Shown: piece after piece, positions 12,061 through 53,500 of the stretch | Position numbering within the stretch: the stretch's first letter is position 1 | Layout of the letters: each line of letters begins with the position of its first letter | NCBI GenBank assembly: GCA_963281255.1 | Contig: OY725498.1 | Span: 1,736,001 to 1,800,000 of the forward strand | Reading direction: 5' to 3' | Length of the DNA stretch: 64,000 nucleotides | Origin: Aphrocallistes beatrix | Taxonomy: Eukaryota; Porifera; Hexactinellida; Sceptrulophora; Aphrocallistidae | The notes under the pieces: model-generated | Told to the model about the DNA's origin: nothing | Database searches by the model: none | Seen by the model: the letters and a program-made list of their open reading frames with translations, nothing else | Translations under genes and position numbers: made by a program

Positions 12061-12474
12061 ATGGAATAGCCTGCTTGCCTGCATCCCAGGGCTGCCGTGG
12101 GAATGGCATTTCAATTCCCATTCCCACAGGAGCATATAGAATCCTACAGGATATCCTAACAGAGTCCCAATGAACCCCACAGGAAACAAGTACTGTATCG
12201 ATTAAGATAATCATGGTTTGGGAAAAATATACAAATAGTAGAATAAAATAATAGATCACAAGATTGTGTACAATGGATATTAGATAAATAGGACTTCACA
12301 CTGAATCCCGACACATTCCCACAGAATACCCCCAGATTCCCACAGGCTTAAAGTCATTCCCACGACAACCCTGCTACATCCAGAATGCTTAATCAATTAC
12401 CAAATTCGAAAACTTAAACATACATACGCGAACACAAACTTACACGTACATATACAGCGTAATTATGCATACAC
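12061..12474. other. Intergenic DNA with ATTCCCAC(A) motifs
   Basis: Several copies of ATTCCCACAG or GGGAATGG lie at 12085-12140 and 12305-12365, suggesting a diverged repeat. No gene is visible. Confidence 0.4.
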
Positions 12475-12501
12475 AAGCGCGCTTCGCTTGCTTGCGTAGC
12501 G
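12475..12501 (-). mobile_element. Isolated Helitron-like 3' terminus
   Basis: CAAGCGCGCTTCGCTTGCTTGCG (shown in part: CAAGCGCGCTTCGCTTGC) matches the terminal bases of the Helitron-like family, about 107 bp from the same end of the copy at 12583, but no stem-loop or body follows. It is probably a truncated or duplicated end. Confidence 0.5.
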
Positions 12502-12582
12502 AGGTAACCAATACTTTGCATTCGCAGGGTCGTCTAGGAATGTCAACAATTCCAGATGTCACTACTGATGTCATATAGTGTA

Positions 12583-13135
12583 CAAGCGCGCTTCGCTTGC
12601 TTGCGCTGCGCGGCTGGCGGACACTTTGTGTCCGCCGGAGGCTCCCTTCGGTCGCCTGGGATCACATTGGTTAATTATAAGGGAGATAACATCTCTAAAT
12701 ACATCTGTCCTACTGTTATAATCGATATCGCACGAAAAATCACCAAATTTATCAATTTTTAAAATTTTGATGAGTAATGATGACGTCATAACAAAGTGAT
12801 GAGTCATCATTTTTTGATGATAGTTGCATTATATGTGAGGTATGTTAGTATACAGATTCTATTAAAATTTCAGCCTTCTATCTCCTATAATAGCTGAGTT
12901 ATGCTCGAATAACTGTGTTGCTTAACTTTTAAAAATGTGACAATGACGTCATAATTCCATGATGAGTCGACATTTTGCTCTGAGCTCAGAACTTACTGGA
13001 GCCATAGCCAAAAGACTCCCACATGCCAAAATTTAGCTTTCTATGACTGGCAGTTTCTTCAATCAATTCGTTACATATATATATATATATACGTAAAGAA
13101 ATAAATATACATTAATCGAGTTTTAATAGTAAGGA
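12583..13135 (-). mobile_element. Helitron-like element, copy C (uninterrupted)
   Basis: The best reference copy in the window, 553 bp on the minus strand. The 5' end A|TCCTTACTATTAAAACTCG lies at 13135. An (AT)n tract follows about 45 bp inside (13075-13092). The body contains TGACGTCA-type palindromes near 12780 and 12946. The 3' end has the stem GGCGGACAC-TTT-GTGTCCGCC (12613-12633) and finishes GCGCGCTTG|T at 12583. A single TA at 12841-12842 marks the site where copy B took a Tc1 element. Confidence 0.78.
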
Positions 13136-14204
13136 TACATACATAGTATACATAGTACATATTGCACACATACGTACACTCCTTAATTAATTGTACAGCG
13201 CACCTGAACAAATCAGCATGGAATATTCGCTTAATAAATGTATATTACAAGTCTAATCAAACGAAGCATTCAGTCGACCAGAGGCATGGAATTTTTGAAT
13301 GCCGAAGAATGACTGTCGGGAGCTTATAAAAAGTGGTAAGGCCATGGCCTTACCAGCCACACCGCATCCTACGGCCATACAAAGTTGGCAGTGTGTATCT
13401 TCAGACTCGGTGAGCCCGCGTTCCTTTAAATATTTCACTTCAAAGGTGATAATTAAAGATTTTCAACCATGTATTCAAGAAATCTTCTTCGTTACAAAAT
13501 AATGTAACTCTTAGAAATTCCGAATTTATATACTGGATGTGAACATTGGGAATGCAAGAACCGTTTTAACACCATTGCTATCAGATCTTGTAGAACATCG
13601 CACCCCGCTATGCAATGTATGCACATGCACTGTGAACTTTTAAATACCTCATTGACCATTGACTCTTGCGGGAGATGAGGGTGTAATGAAAGGTCTTATG
13701 CATGCAATCTATAAAAGCGGGATATAATGGATACATTTCATACAAAAACTGGGAATTTGTGAAAATTTGCTCGATAGAAGATGTAAGATGTAAGCGGGAT
13801 GTACCACCAAGAACGGAACAGGTGGCATGTGTGGGAAGGGTTAATTATCACTCTAGTACAGTAAACTAATGCTTTTGGTGACTAATAGTGATTCTAGTCA
13901 TGATATACGTGTATGTACGTATATGAGCACCAACATAGACTTATTTAGTTGCATGTACTCTTAGCAAGGTATACTTGAGTTCATTTTTGGTTCCTTGATA
14001 TATTAGTAAATCCAGTGAGACGTGGGTCTATTGGGGCCGATTAAAACGTGTCCCATATTTAGTTAAAACCTGGGATATCCCACCGCTGTCCCGTTCCATT
14101 CAGGATTTAAGTAACAACCGCTGAGACCTGTCCTAAGCTGGTCAGGCGGGGCTCTTCTGCCTACGATGTCAGAGTGGACCATACCCTCGTCTGGACGTAC
14201 CCTA
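13136..14204. other. Intergenic, no gene seen
   Basis: AT-rich sequence with no supportable coding region. It contains a perfect palindrome at 13335-13354 (GGTAAGGCCATGGCCTTACC). Confidence 0.5.
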
Positions 14205-14285
14205 GTTTAGAGGTAAAGTCAGGTGCTATCTTTCTCGGCTATCAATAGACAAGAAAGATAGCACCTACTAACTTGACCTTTAAAC
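14205..14285. repeat. 81-bp imperfect hairpin
   Basis: Arms GGTGCTATCTTTCT and AGAAAGATAGCACC sit within longer inverted arms (GTTTAGAGGTAAAGTCA versus TTGACCTTTAAAC). It could be a small MITE or a hairpin RNA locus; nothing in the sequence decides this. Confidence 0.65.
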
Positions 14286-14433
14286 GAGATGACATCCTTA
14301 GTGCTTGATGTAGATGCGCATTGTAAATTATTTTTCGTAAAATTTCACCACTTCCGATTTCTAGGACATATTCATATTTAACATAATTGTTGCAATCTGA
14401 ACGAACAATTTGACTAAATGAAGTAGAGTTTAA

Positions 14434-14673
14434 TCATATAATTTGAGTGAAGAACAAACGAAGTAAATAACAAAAAGTTGACCGACATTTTTTTTGAAGC
14501 ATCATAACTACCTTAAAAGGAAGCCAGTCATTTTGTTGTGGAGGAGACGACGAGGCGTCTTTTTGAGCTGGGATATTTTTTGATATAAGAATACCTCTTA
14601 GTGATGTGCTACCACCAGGAATTCGAGTTTGGGAATTTTTGTCAAAATTTGAATTCAGAGTTATAGTGGACAT
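14434..14673 (-). CDS. Possible orphan first exon, hypothetical
   Basis: From ATG at 14673 a polar, Ser/Pro-rich frame runs about 50 residues (begins MSTITLNSNF, includes RIPGGSTS and SSPPQQND) to an AAG|GTAGTT splice-like site near 14509. I find no downstream exon or family. It may be an exon of an undetected gene or a chance frame. Confidence 0.2.
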   Translation of the reverse strand: MSTITLNSNFDKNSQTRIPGGSTSLRGILISKNIPAQKDASSSPPQQNDWLPFKVVMMLQKKCRSTFCYLLRLFFTQII

Positions 14674-14790
14674 TTAGTTTAAAAAAGCCTTAAGGGTACT
14701 TGGTGGGATTTTGTGGTAAACTTCCAATTTCAACCTCATTCCCGTCCGAAAGTGTGCTTTTTAACAATTTTTCAATTTTGACCTCTGACC

Positions 14791-15337
14791 GAGTGTTCAA
14801 TAAGTTCAAGTAAAAGGATATTTCCTATATAATATGATAAACTACTATATAATATGATAAACTACCCTATCAAGATGTTTTTTGTGGCTTTTGAGACAAA
14901 AGTCCTTGTTTCATGAATTATACGGCACAAAACATTTTGTGTCTTCCAACATAACACAACATTTCAAGCCATTTCCTATGAAAAATTTGAATTTCATGCT
15001 ACTTCACAAATATCAGAAATCAAGCTGATTTTTTGGGGATATTACACAAATAATGACTCATACTTACCATCGAGGAGGTTTGTTTCCATTTACTCATATA
15101 AAAAAATATTTAAAATATCGCTCGTTTCTAATTGTTGTGGTTGTATTACCTTAGAAGCTAATATTAAAATGTCTTGCATATATCGGATATAAATCGTGCT
15201 ACGAATCAATTGAGGCTTACACCACTTAAATAAAAATCCACAAAACATCTTGATAGTGGTAAGTTATCATATACATACTTAATTTGAGCTTGATCCTAAT
15301 TCAGGAAATATCCTTTACTCGAACTTATTGAACACTC
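14791..15337. mobile_element. Fold-back element
   Basis: Arms of about 34 bp at 14791-14825 and 15304-15337 begin GAGTGTTCAATAAGTTCAAG in inverted orientation. A second inner pair (TATCAAGATGTTTTTTGTGG versus CCACAAAACATCTTGATAG) makes much of the 547-bp element foldable. It has no coding capacity, and no target duplication was identified. Confidence 0.65.
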
Positions 15338-15852
15338 AGTACATCGTGCTTGATTTAACCTTAATAGAATGGACGGCGTGTAACTTCTGCCCTTTCTGAT
15401 ACAGTGAACCGATTTGATCATTAGCACTTGAGAAGATATCTAAGACAATAAATAGCAGAGTACATTGATATGCCATGCACCACATTCGAATACCTGAATA
15501 GGTAAAATCAAGTTGTATAACTCATTGTACTTGTCACGTGTAAATATATTGGTTTGAGCAATCGTTTGCATATGAATTGAAATGGCTAAGATTAGTGTGT
15601 ATTTGAATTAAATTCTGAGCGTTTGCATATTTTCCAAATGATTTTTTTACTTGTCTGTGTCTGATTATGTCTCTTAGCACTTCTAATTCTTTATTCAGTA
15701 CATGCCAGTGAGTATATTAGGTTTCCAGCTCTAGTTTCTGAACTTGTCCTCTTTTCTAACCTCATTCTAAACTGAACTGATCGGCTCTATTTTCATTGCA
15801 TACCTCAGATTATAAGTGAAGATAGCTGTAACTTCCTTGATGCTTCCCTGCG
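15338..15852. other. Upstream region of the USP9X-like gene
   Basis: AT-rich DNA between the fold-back and the USP9X-like start codon. It should hold the promoter and 5' UTR. I cannot point to a TATA box or initiator with confidence. Confidence 0.4.
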
Positions 15853-41315
<25,463 letters not shown>

Positions 41316-42498
41316 ATCTGCAACACGAGAAGGGTGATAGTCTTAGCACAATCAAATATCTTTATTTTTATAGAACTTAGCTTTTTTCAATGCAGACCTT
41401 CCAAAGATCTGTGACTTAGAATGGTTCCTCAGTTCAGCACTGACTTTATGTTAGACTGCTTTTATACATGTAGTGAGAATTGTGATACTCTAGAAACAGA
41501 GCCTGTATATATTTACTTTACCTCTATTGTAAGATATATACTCATCTTGCTGTTTGTCGATGGGTGAATTCTTAACAAACTAGAATTCTCCGTGTATTCT
41601 CGTATACTCTATTTTATTGTTGTTAGTTATGATTAAACTGTTAATTGTAGTACATCTTTGTGGTTATGGGCAGTGCGGCCAATCAAACGCCGCACCTGGG
41701 GTGAATTAAAGAGATGCGTTTTTAAGTTAGTTCAAATTTAATCCCTCATTTGTTGTTCGTATGGGAACATTTCGAGTGATGAAATCAGCAAGACCCAACA
41801 ATAAAATGAGATATTCTTGGAATTTGTTAAGCAATGGAAACTATCACAATTTTCGAATGGCAATGCGTTTATTTCTTATCTTAAAACGCTTATTAATGTT
41901 TCAAGAAATTTTGTTATGTATAGTTTGTTTTATACGTTTTTGAGGCGTTTAAAAGTCAAGCTATTCTTTTTTCGAATATTTATATTTCGAAAAAATTCAA
42001 AAGTAAGAATCTTTAGATCAGGGTTTCTTAACGTTATGCCTCGATACCCCATGGGAGTATCGAGATTCATTTAGGGGGTACCCAATCAGCTGGTAAAACT
42101 AAAATGTTCTATTTGCTAGGTATTTTCAATTTTATTGAAATAATTATTACGCCTTATAATAATTTGTTTTGAATGATTAATTTTTTTGGGGTATCGGGTG
42201 AGGCGCAGCGGGGCTTACGTATTAAAATGCCTTATTATCAGATATAAAACCGCCCCCAAATGTCAAATATAAAGTTACTAATTTCTTTGACTATCAGAAG
42301 TACGTCCTTTGCGATTTTAAGCCCCAAACCGGACAAATCCCATTATACATCTGCACGAGGAGAACCTACCTTGCGCGACCACTAAATCATATACGAATTG
42401 CTTGAATTTGTTTATAATAAATATTTAGTGACCAAAGTAAGTTATACGATGCGTACCTAAAGATTCACACTTTTGAATTTTTTGAAACAAAATCTTAT
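41316..42498. other. USP9X-like 3' flank and intergenic DNA
   Basis: The first few hundred bases are probably the USP9X-like 3' UTR. Beyond that, the sequence is AT-rich with short unsupported frames only. A GTATCGAGATTC / GGGTACCC-type stretch at 42025-42080 may be a repeat fragment. Confidence 0.45.
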
Positions 42499-43284
42499 AT
42501 GTTAAAATGCTAGGATTTTTTTAAAATTTGTTGGTGTGTTTGTCCGAATTGATTGAAGACTTGGGAAGTCGTAGAGGTGTGAAAATTTGCATGTAGGTGT
42601 CAAATGATATGCCTACGATTAAGTTCTAAGATCTAAGCGAAATTTTCACATCTCTGCAAAAAAAATGGAAAACAATTTTTCGCACCTTTTCTATACAAAC
42701 TAAATGACTACACTATTACAATAGAAATCATTGTACCAGTACGACACTACAATAAATAGACCGTCATTGTTATTAATATTTCAAAGCCACAACTTATGTT
42801 TGATATCTTAAATATATTATAGTGCATGGCTATAAAAAAGATTATTTGCATATTTTCACACCTTTATATACATATTTTCACACCATTTGATGAATTTTGA
42901 AAATAATGCTAGAGACTAGCTTCCAACGGTTGACATGGGGTTTTTAGGGGTGTAGATTTCGAATATCATATTTTCAGATCGATATGATAAATTATTTGTT
43001 TACTTTTGTTTACAATAGATACATAAAGTAAACAAATTACAAAAATAGGCTAGAGACTAGCTTCCAACGGTTGACATGGGGTTTGTTTTTAGTGGTGTAG
43101 ATTTCGAATATCATATTTTCAGATCGAAATGATAAATTAATCGTATACTTTTGTTTACAATATTCATATAAAGTAAAAAATTCCCAAAATAGGTTAGATT
43201 GAGCAACTTCAGGCGCCCGCAGGGAGACTCTGCGGACACGCAGTGTCCGCAAGCCGCGCAGCGCAAGCAAGCGAAGCGCGCTTG
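42499..43284 (+). mobile_element. Helitron-like element, copy D (diverged body)
   Basis: The 3' end at 43204-43284 has GCGGACAC-GCA-GTGTCCGC as its stem-loop and finishes GCGAAGCGCGCTTG|T, as in the other copies, but the body differs. It opens near TATGTTAAAATGCTAGG and shares GATTGA..ACTTGGGAAGT with the repeat at 63137. It therefore looks like a second subfamily sharing only the 3' end. The 5' boundary is approximate. It includes a 142-bp tandem duplication. Confidence 0.6.
42908..43190. repeat. 142-bp tandem duplication
   Basis: Two adjacent copies beginning CTAGAGACTAGCTTCCAACG at 42908 and 43050, about 90% alike by eye. Both end in TTTGTTTACAATA..ATAAAGTAAA. They lie inside Helitron-like copy D. 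Confidence 0.85.
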
Positions 43285-43451
43285 TATTAAATATTATCCT
43301 GGTGGCACTTTACAAGATTATATTAATTATCAAAATATTACTAACTAAATACTTCTTATAATTATGAAAAATGCAATCTGTTATTTACACCATTTGTTTA
43401 CTTTAAATAAATATGTGTGGAGGAGAGCTCCATAGAGCGTCAGCAAAAGCA

Positions 43452-46684
<3,233 letters not shown>

Positions 46685-47008
46685 TATGTTGAAAGTTTCT
46701 CTCACTGATTTCCTGAATACTACAAGTATATCTTTAAAATAGATTAGAATAACTGTTGTGAGTATTCCAAGACTTATATAGGATAGATAGTACACACACA
46801 GTGTTTACTGTGCGGAATTTCTGTGATGTAGAAAATGCTAATGCTAAAATGCACAGCTTTTATTAACTAAGATTACCTACGCATTAGCACGCTAGCACAT
46901 AACTCTAAGTATATCAGCCGGTAGCCTACTGATAGCATTTTCATAGCTCTCCTACAAATTAATAATTCATTGAGATTACTTGCGGAATATTACTAGATCT
47001 GTGATTGA
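46685..47008. promoter_or_regulatory. Shared upstream region of two divergent genes
   Basis: The 324 bp between the start codons of the unrecognised gene (-) and DNase II (+) must hold both promoters, unless either gene has an upstream non-coding exon. It is AT-rich. No specific element is called. Confidence 0.5.
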
Positions 47009-49037
47009 ATGTTATCAAATTGCATCTTTGGAGCTGTTCTCTTGATTGCTGGACTGGCAGCCTGTCAAGGAAGTGTGAGGTGTCTGGATGAAGAAGGGAA
47101 AGAGATAGATTGGTAGGTGAAACGACAGTTAGAAATTGATTTATTATTCAATAAATTAATCGAACTAAATGTTGTCACAGCTTCATTAGGATTTATCTTA
47201 GAAACTGCACATTCGTTGAGAAATTTGATGTGTTTAAGCTAAGATCAGTGGCAGGCATAACCGATACACTTTTGCTGGGTATAAGCGTGGCCGTCCATTT
47301 CACTAGGAAATAATCCGAATCCATTAATAATAACTGATGTTAGCTAGTCAAATACGATTATGTTAATTCTGATTTCCAGATGAGAGAACTGAATGCAAAA
47401 CTTAAAACTCTCCTCGCTCGTAGTCCTTTACTATTAAGCCAATTACGAAAAAACGCAATAATATATTTAATAATATATTTTACGCGTTACACACAATCCA
47501 TGCCATGATGCATCTCCCATACCAGGAACTGTACTAAAAAGGTGTAATCCTCTTGTAGAGTTGGAATTGCATATTCGAAATGAAGAGCTTTTTCTACCAA
47601 ACAATTTTGAAATAATCACTTCATTGCTAAATAATGTTTTTATTGTTTAATCATTTCAGGTGGGTCATCTACAAACTCCCTCACGACAATGACTCTGACA
47701 GTAAATGGATAAAAGAAGGCACTGGGTACCTCTACCTCGACAGTGAGAATTCAGGCAAATTTATATTGCCTGACAAATCTATCAACGACTCCCGAAGTTC
47801 TGCCGGCCACACCCTCTCACAGATATACAACTCATCCCCCGAATCGGTCGGGTATGCCATGTACAACGACGAAGAGCCAGATGAGACGAAGGACTTTATG
47901 AGAGCACACAGCAAGGGAGTCGTCTCCTACGACTCCAGTTCTGGATTCTGGCTGGTGCATAGCGTCCCTAAGTATCCCCCTTATTCCAACTCCTCCTATT
48001 CCTACCCGTGGAGCGGGACGGTGTACGGACAGTCCATGCTGTGCATGTCCCTACCACTGATCGGTATCAACAAGGCGGGCAGACAATTCCAGACGAATGG
48101 GCCGCACTTCTACAACTACAGCATGCCCGAATCACTGCAGAGCCAGCTGCAAGACCTGTATGACGCGACCAAATACAACAAGACAGTGAATGGCACTGAC
48201 TTTAACATAGAGATGCTAATCACTACGGGCGGGAACGATTTCACCTCCTTCGCCAAATCGGAATTTTTTGAGAAAGATCTCTATGCATCCCTGGTCTCAC
48301 TTACGCTTAAGAAGCCCTTGCTAGTCGAGAGCTGGGTTAGGGGAGACGTTGTCCCCAGCTGCTGTCCCCCTAGTCCCAACTGTTCTTACGATGTGTATGA
48401 CGTGGAGACTCTGAGTTTCGGTGGCATAATGAATTTTACAGAAAAGCAGGATCATAGTAAGTGGGCAGTGGCTGATGACAAGAGCACTCTCTGCATCGGG
48501 GATATCAACAGGATGGTGAGTTCTCCTCTGTCAATCGGATTATTCTATTAAAACCAACTTAAGTTAACTTTCAAATCGAGAGACTTGCTCTCACATAAAA
48601 AAAGTGAAATTATCGAATTATGTAAAGCTAAAGGAATTCAGGGAATTTTTCGTCCATGAAAACGACATAGCAAATTTAGAATGTAACATTTCAACTCCAA
48701 AGTAGTCCGAATTAACCATTTATTCTATTAATTTGATGCAGATTGCGAATATTAAAAATTCGTCTGACATGACTTGATAAAGTTAGACATATTTGTGAAC
48801 GTACCTGTTGTTCGGATGGACCTTGGAGGTTTTCTTGCATATTATTATTATGATTATTTTCCTGAATAGACGTCCCAGTTCCACAGAGGAGGAGGCACTG
48901 TGTGTTTCGAGAACTCGAATGCTGCCAGTCTCTACCGCGAAGCTGTGGCAACCTACTACCCCTGTAAGCACAGTCATGGGAAGGAGACTTTCCCTGCATC
49001 CAAGGAGATACACCTTAACCACAAACTTGATTTTTAG
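47009..49037 (+). CDS. DNase II-family acid endonuclease
   Basis: Lysosomal or secreted acid DNase that cuts DNA without metal ions. Exons: 47009-47112, 47660-48515 and 48870-49037, together 1,128 bases or 375 residues. The exon 1/2 join makes the family motif DWWVIYKLP. Exon 1 gives a signal peptide (MLSNCIFGAVLLIAGLAACQ). The first catalytic His region is HSVPKYPPY, and the second is the HxK motif in DHSKWAVADD, near the C-terminus. RGGGTVCFEN in exon 3 matches the family end. The tail after TYYPCKHSHGKE is longer than in mammals. Several N-x-S/T sites (NDS, NSS, NKT, NGT) fit a glycosylated lysosomal protein. An AATAAA lies about 200 bp downstream. All key residues are present. Confidence 0.93.
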
Positions 49038-49240
49038 TTTCGTTTGAGAATTTTAGTACAGACTAATTTAACGATTTTTGAATATTTTGTATTGAAACTT
49101 TGAACACGTATATATCCCTATACACCTATACTGTCCTGTGCTGTGTTAGCGGGATAGCTACATACAGAGACGAACTCCTCTAGAATTAGTCATGTTTGTT
49201 TGTTTTATATGTAAATAAGTTTCTGAACCAGAACCGTGTG

Positions 49241-49246
49241 AATAAA
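49241..49246 (+). terminator. Candidate polyadenylation signal AATAAA
   Basis: AATAAA about 205 bp after the DNase II stop codon. Confidence 0.55.
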
Positions 49247-49300
49247 GGGAGGAACAGAGGTGTGAAGATTGCATGCCGTATAAGTTTGAATGGGAGAGCT

Positions 49301-49400
49301 GCATTTGTCCGAATTTTGTAGTATGCAGTTTTTAGGAGTGATGTTTATTTGCAAACTATGAAATTCGGACAAATGCAGACTTCAAAATTCGGACAAATGC
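49301..49400. repeat. Inverted plus direct copies of CAAAATTCGGACAAATGC
   Basis: The 18-mer occurs inverted at 49301-49318 and directly at 49383-49400. A shortened direct copy (AAATTCGGACAAATGC) lies at 49361-49376. The origin is unknown. Confidence 0.7.
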
Positions 49401-49402
49401 AT

Positions 49403-49935
49403 GCGTCCCGTTCGAATCGTAGCCTTGCCTCGAATAATCGCCCCTCCAAAGAGGGTGTTAAAACGTTTTGTTGCCCCAGTTCTGGGACTAATAGGTTAAA
49501 TGTAATGTAGTAATTATCATCTCTTCCATTTATCAAATCATTCGAATGATTTAATTATTGAAAAGTATTTCTTTTGTAAATACAGACGCCATCGCTCTTC
49601 GTGGTTCGACTATTCCCGCAAAATATTTGTTATTCCCCTTTTGTTACTAACTACATATTCAATCTTACATTTGTGTTAGTAAACATATCGTATGTGACTT
49701 CTTAAATCTAGGAATCAAACCCCAGTATTCCCACTAACCTTTGGCATCGCAGTTCGAGGTAATTCTCAGAAACGTAGCTCCCGCAAGCGAGCTGGATTCT
49801 TGTTTTAGAAGAGACCTGATAGCATAGCCACAGAGTCCAGTAGTACAATGTTACAAATGTAAACTGATGATTAGATTCCGAGGATAGAATTTGTAGCTAT
49901 GCCGAACATGACATTTTATATACAACCTCTACAGC
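49403..49935. other. Intergenic between convergent genes, no gene seen
   Basis: AT-rich DNA between the 3' ends of DNase II (+) and the RhoGAP-like gene (-). No supported feature. Confidence 0.45.
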
Positions 49936-50348
49936 AGTGGTTCCTAAACTTTTTGCATTGATTCCCCACACTTTTTGAAGTTTCCACTTTCTCCAATAAT
50001 TAAACAAAGTTGACCAAAGATTTTTTAATATTATCAATGGGATTAATGCCATTTATTAAGGACCACTACGGTATATTTAATTTAGAGCACTAAATCTCAA
50101 TGGAAACCTTGGTACTTGTGCTTGTGCGAATTATGATCTCAAGTTCGTTATTTCTTCACACAAGACGAATATAATATGCCAAGTCAATCAGCTTTAAAAT
50201 CGATTCTTGGTTACGTTATTTCCTCCCTAAATGATCAAATTCACACACTTTTGGGAATTACTGGACTAGACTGATACGATTTATATTTATACCGTTGAGA
50301 AAATACGTAAATTAATGTCCCAACTATCCCTCCCTTAGAGGACCACTG
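49936..50348. mobile_element. Probable hAT-like MITE
   Basis: CAGTGGTTCCTAAACTTTTT at the left end and a degraded GAGGACCACTG at the right. The flanks (CTCTACAG and GCTACAGT) share only CTACAG. Confidence 0.5.
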
Positions 50349-50551
50349 GCTACAGTTGAAAAGTAAATTTTACACAATGCATAATAGCATAGTAATTACA
50401 AGTGATAAAATATACATAAGGTTTGAATTATAAATACAGCACAGTGATGGTAGAACAAAATATTTAAACATTTCTCACAGTATAATATAAGTATGCATAA
50501 CTATGTCTATTGTTGAGGAAGTCTGTCCAGACAATTAAAGTGTGCGAGATA

Positions 50552-53500
50552 TCAGACCTGTACTTTGAGATCTGGTGTCATCTTCTTTGATACCTGGTCC
50601 AGCATCTTCTCAATGGTGCTCAGCCTCTTATACACTTCTTCCCTGAAAAGAGAACTATAATTGAGATAGAATGTAGAGTCGACAAGGATGGATCCATACA
50701 AGATGGATGTAATTAGAGATTTAAGTGGCATAGGCATAGCCAAGGTGGTGCGTATTTATAAATGCTGCCGTCAACTTTAATGTTGCGCATCGGTGCGGTA
50801 TTGCGCTGAACTGAAGTTCCACCAATTATGATGGCGTCATTATGGTGAAATGTTGATAGCACAAAGTTATAAAAATAAACTAGGATGCATCTATGTAAAT
50901 TGCTCTATCACATCTGGCGCAATATATCAGTTGGTGGTTCAAATCAATTGTACCAGCACACGTAAGATTTCTCCAACTTACTTATCATCATGTTCTCTCT
51001 GCCATTTCTGCTTCCACTCTTCTTGTTTCTTCTCCATCTCTTCGAGCTGCATTACTATGTCAGAAGTACCTGAAACGAACAATTAGTTCCATTAACCACT
51101 GTTGCTGTTAGTCTAACGTCTAACTAGTGGTAGCATTAAAAACCAGGAAGGATTACGAGCGAAACTCACTCTTTGAACTCGCCCTCAGTCTTGCTGAATT
51201 AAATTTATTAATTGGAGAAAGTTGAACCTCTTCTTCTGCTAAGTTGGAAACTAAAGTTCAAATTAAGCATAAACGATATGAAGATAATGTGTTAGAGTCG
51301 CGTATCCAGTCCGTACCTGGCATGCTGTACTTTTTCGGTTTGGGAGGGGGAGGAGGGGGAGCGAGACGCGATGGCTTTTCAGTCGTAGTTTCTGGCTCAT
51401 GTGTGGGAGTGTCGGCTATCTCGTCTGAATCCACGAACAAGTCAAACTCCACGTAGCCCTGCTGGTTCTCCGCGAACAGACGCCCATCCTCTCCTGCGTT
51501 ACGAGCTGTTCTTCTCGTCAGTTCTAAACAATACATTTAAACACTTCCCTTAACCACCCCCCCCCTCTCTCTCTCTCTCTGGAAATTAGAAATAAGTGAT
51601 TGAGATAGAAACCTGTTTCACATCGCTTTAAAGGATTCTCTCCTTTTTTCATTTTGTAGCTGTCGTCTTTGCTCAAAGGTCTCTTCTTAGTCTTTGGCTC
51701 ATTCGGTCTGGGAGGAATGGGAGGATTCTGCATGCGGGTGTGTTTCTTCTTTCTGAAATCTAATGGCGACAAGATACCCACATCTCCAGCAGAACTGCCT
51801 TGCAGCAGTAGATCGATTCTAATGGAACAAGTAGAGGTTAGAGTCCAGGTAGCCTAGCCAGTAATGACCCACCAACTTGATTCTAACAGGAGCCATTCGA
51901 TTGGGCAACAAATATATTAACTACAGGGTTGGATGTTTAACCCGCCCCCTAGGCCCCTGGGTTAAACCCAGGCTTAAACCGGGCTGGGCAAAACCCCATT
52001 TTGTGGGTTAAACCTCATCATTCTAAGCGAAATCAACCTTATTTGTAATACCTACAGTATGGCCAGTAATTATTGAGAATTTTTCGTTACGCTATATCTT
52101 GCTACATAAGGTAGAAAAAAGTAAACAAACAAACAATAATAAATGACACACAATTAATAATTTATCTTGTAGCCCTGATTGGCCACCACCAGATCGCACC
52201 CCTTAGGCATTGAACTCCAACATGGCACAAGGAATTCTATACCATCTCATATTTGACTGAGGGCACATTTTAGATTAGAAATTGTTTTTTGGATCCTTCT
52301 TACAAATATCCTGCTTCAGCCAGCCAAATAGATTTTCTTTAGGATTCAAATCAGGGCAACGACGAAATGGCTGACCTAATATGAATCTTCGGGATGTATT
52401 GGACAATATTTCTCAATAATTATTGGCCAGACATAGAAAATCAATACTCTGTCAATATCTAATTAAATATGTAATTACTACCGTAATAATTGGAATTCAT
52501 AGAAACCTAAGAATAAATAGGAATTCATAGAATTTATAATTATTTAAAGTGTTTTAACGAAAACTAATTATCATTCGCTACTATTTAAGAATCAGTTTGA
52601 CTGGTGACTATCATTAATTACATGTAGTAGACAGTTTTATTAAAAAATGTATTCTGACACTGAGAGTGATATCTATACATTATTATTTAACGATTATTGA
52701 GACCCAACATATGAATATTATCGAAAAAAACTCCAGTTCAATCCAGTTTAACCCGGTTCAGGGGCGCCGAACTTTTCGAAATATATGGATCATTTTGGGG
52801 TTCTAGGGGGGGCTCAGCCCTAAATTTTGTATTGTGTCTATGGCCATCTTCGAATCCAGGGGGGGCTTGAGCCACCCCAGCCCTCCCGGGTTCGGCGCCT
52901 ATGACCCGGTTTAAACTGAGTTAAATTTCAACCTTGATTAACTATCTACCTTTCTAGCAGCGTGAGGTTTTTCTGATTGATAGTTGGGAAGAAGAATTCC
53001 TTATGCTTAATCATTATCATTAGAAGTTTGTCCATCACGTCTGGATAGGCTAGCAAGAGTTGCTCATCTTCTGACTAGAAAAGGGAGTAGCGTCAACTCT
53101 ACCATGGTAGCTAGGTAATAATCATATTAATCAGCCATGGACACTAGAATGGTGGAGAGTACCTGTGGACCGAAGATGGTGGGTCCGAATATGAGTGCTG
53201 CTTTAGCGAATGTGAGGTGATTCTTGATAGAGAATTCTTGAGACAGCAACTCATCGCAGAAGAGACTATGGATTGGATAATGAAATGATTTCGTACCGGA
53301 GTAGCTCGGTAGAGTTATCGTATACTCACCTCAGCATTTCTAGCAGACAGAGGTTGGGGTAGGGGAGGTTAGAAAATATCTTGAACAGTTCTTCAAGGCC
53401 AGTTTCAGGATGTTTGTCATAATCTAAATGGGATATCTTATAGTATAGTAAACTAGGATATGAATCATATGACCATATAAGGTAATGATTCCAAGCAATC

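Noticed and set aside
41761..42074. Overlapping 60-85-codon plus-strand frames after the USP9X-like gene
   Set aside because: Low-complexity Phe/Lys-rich composition in AT-rich DNA without a start context or homolog.
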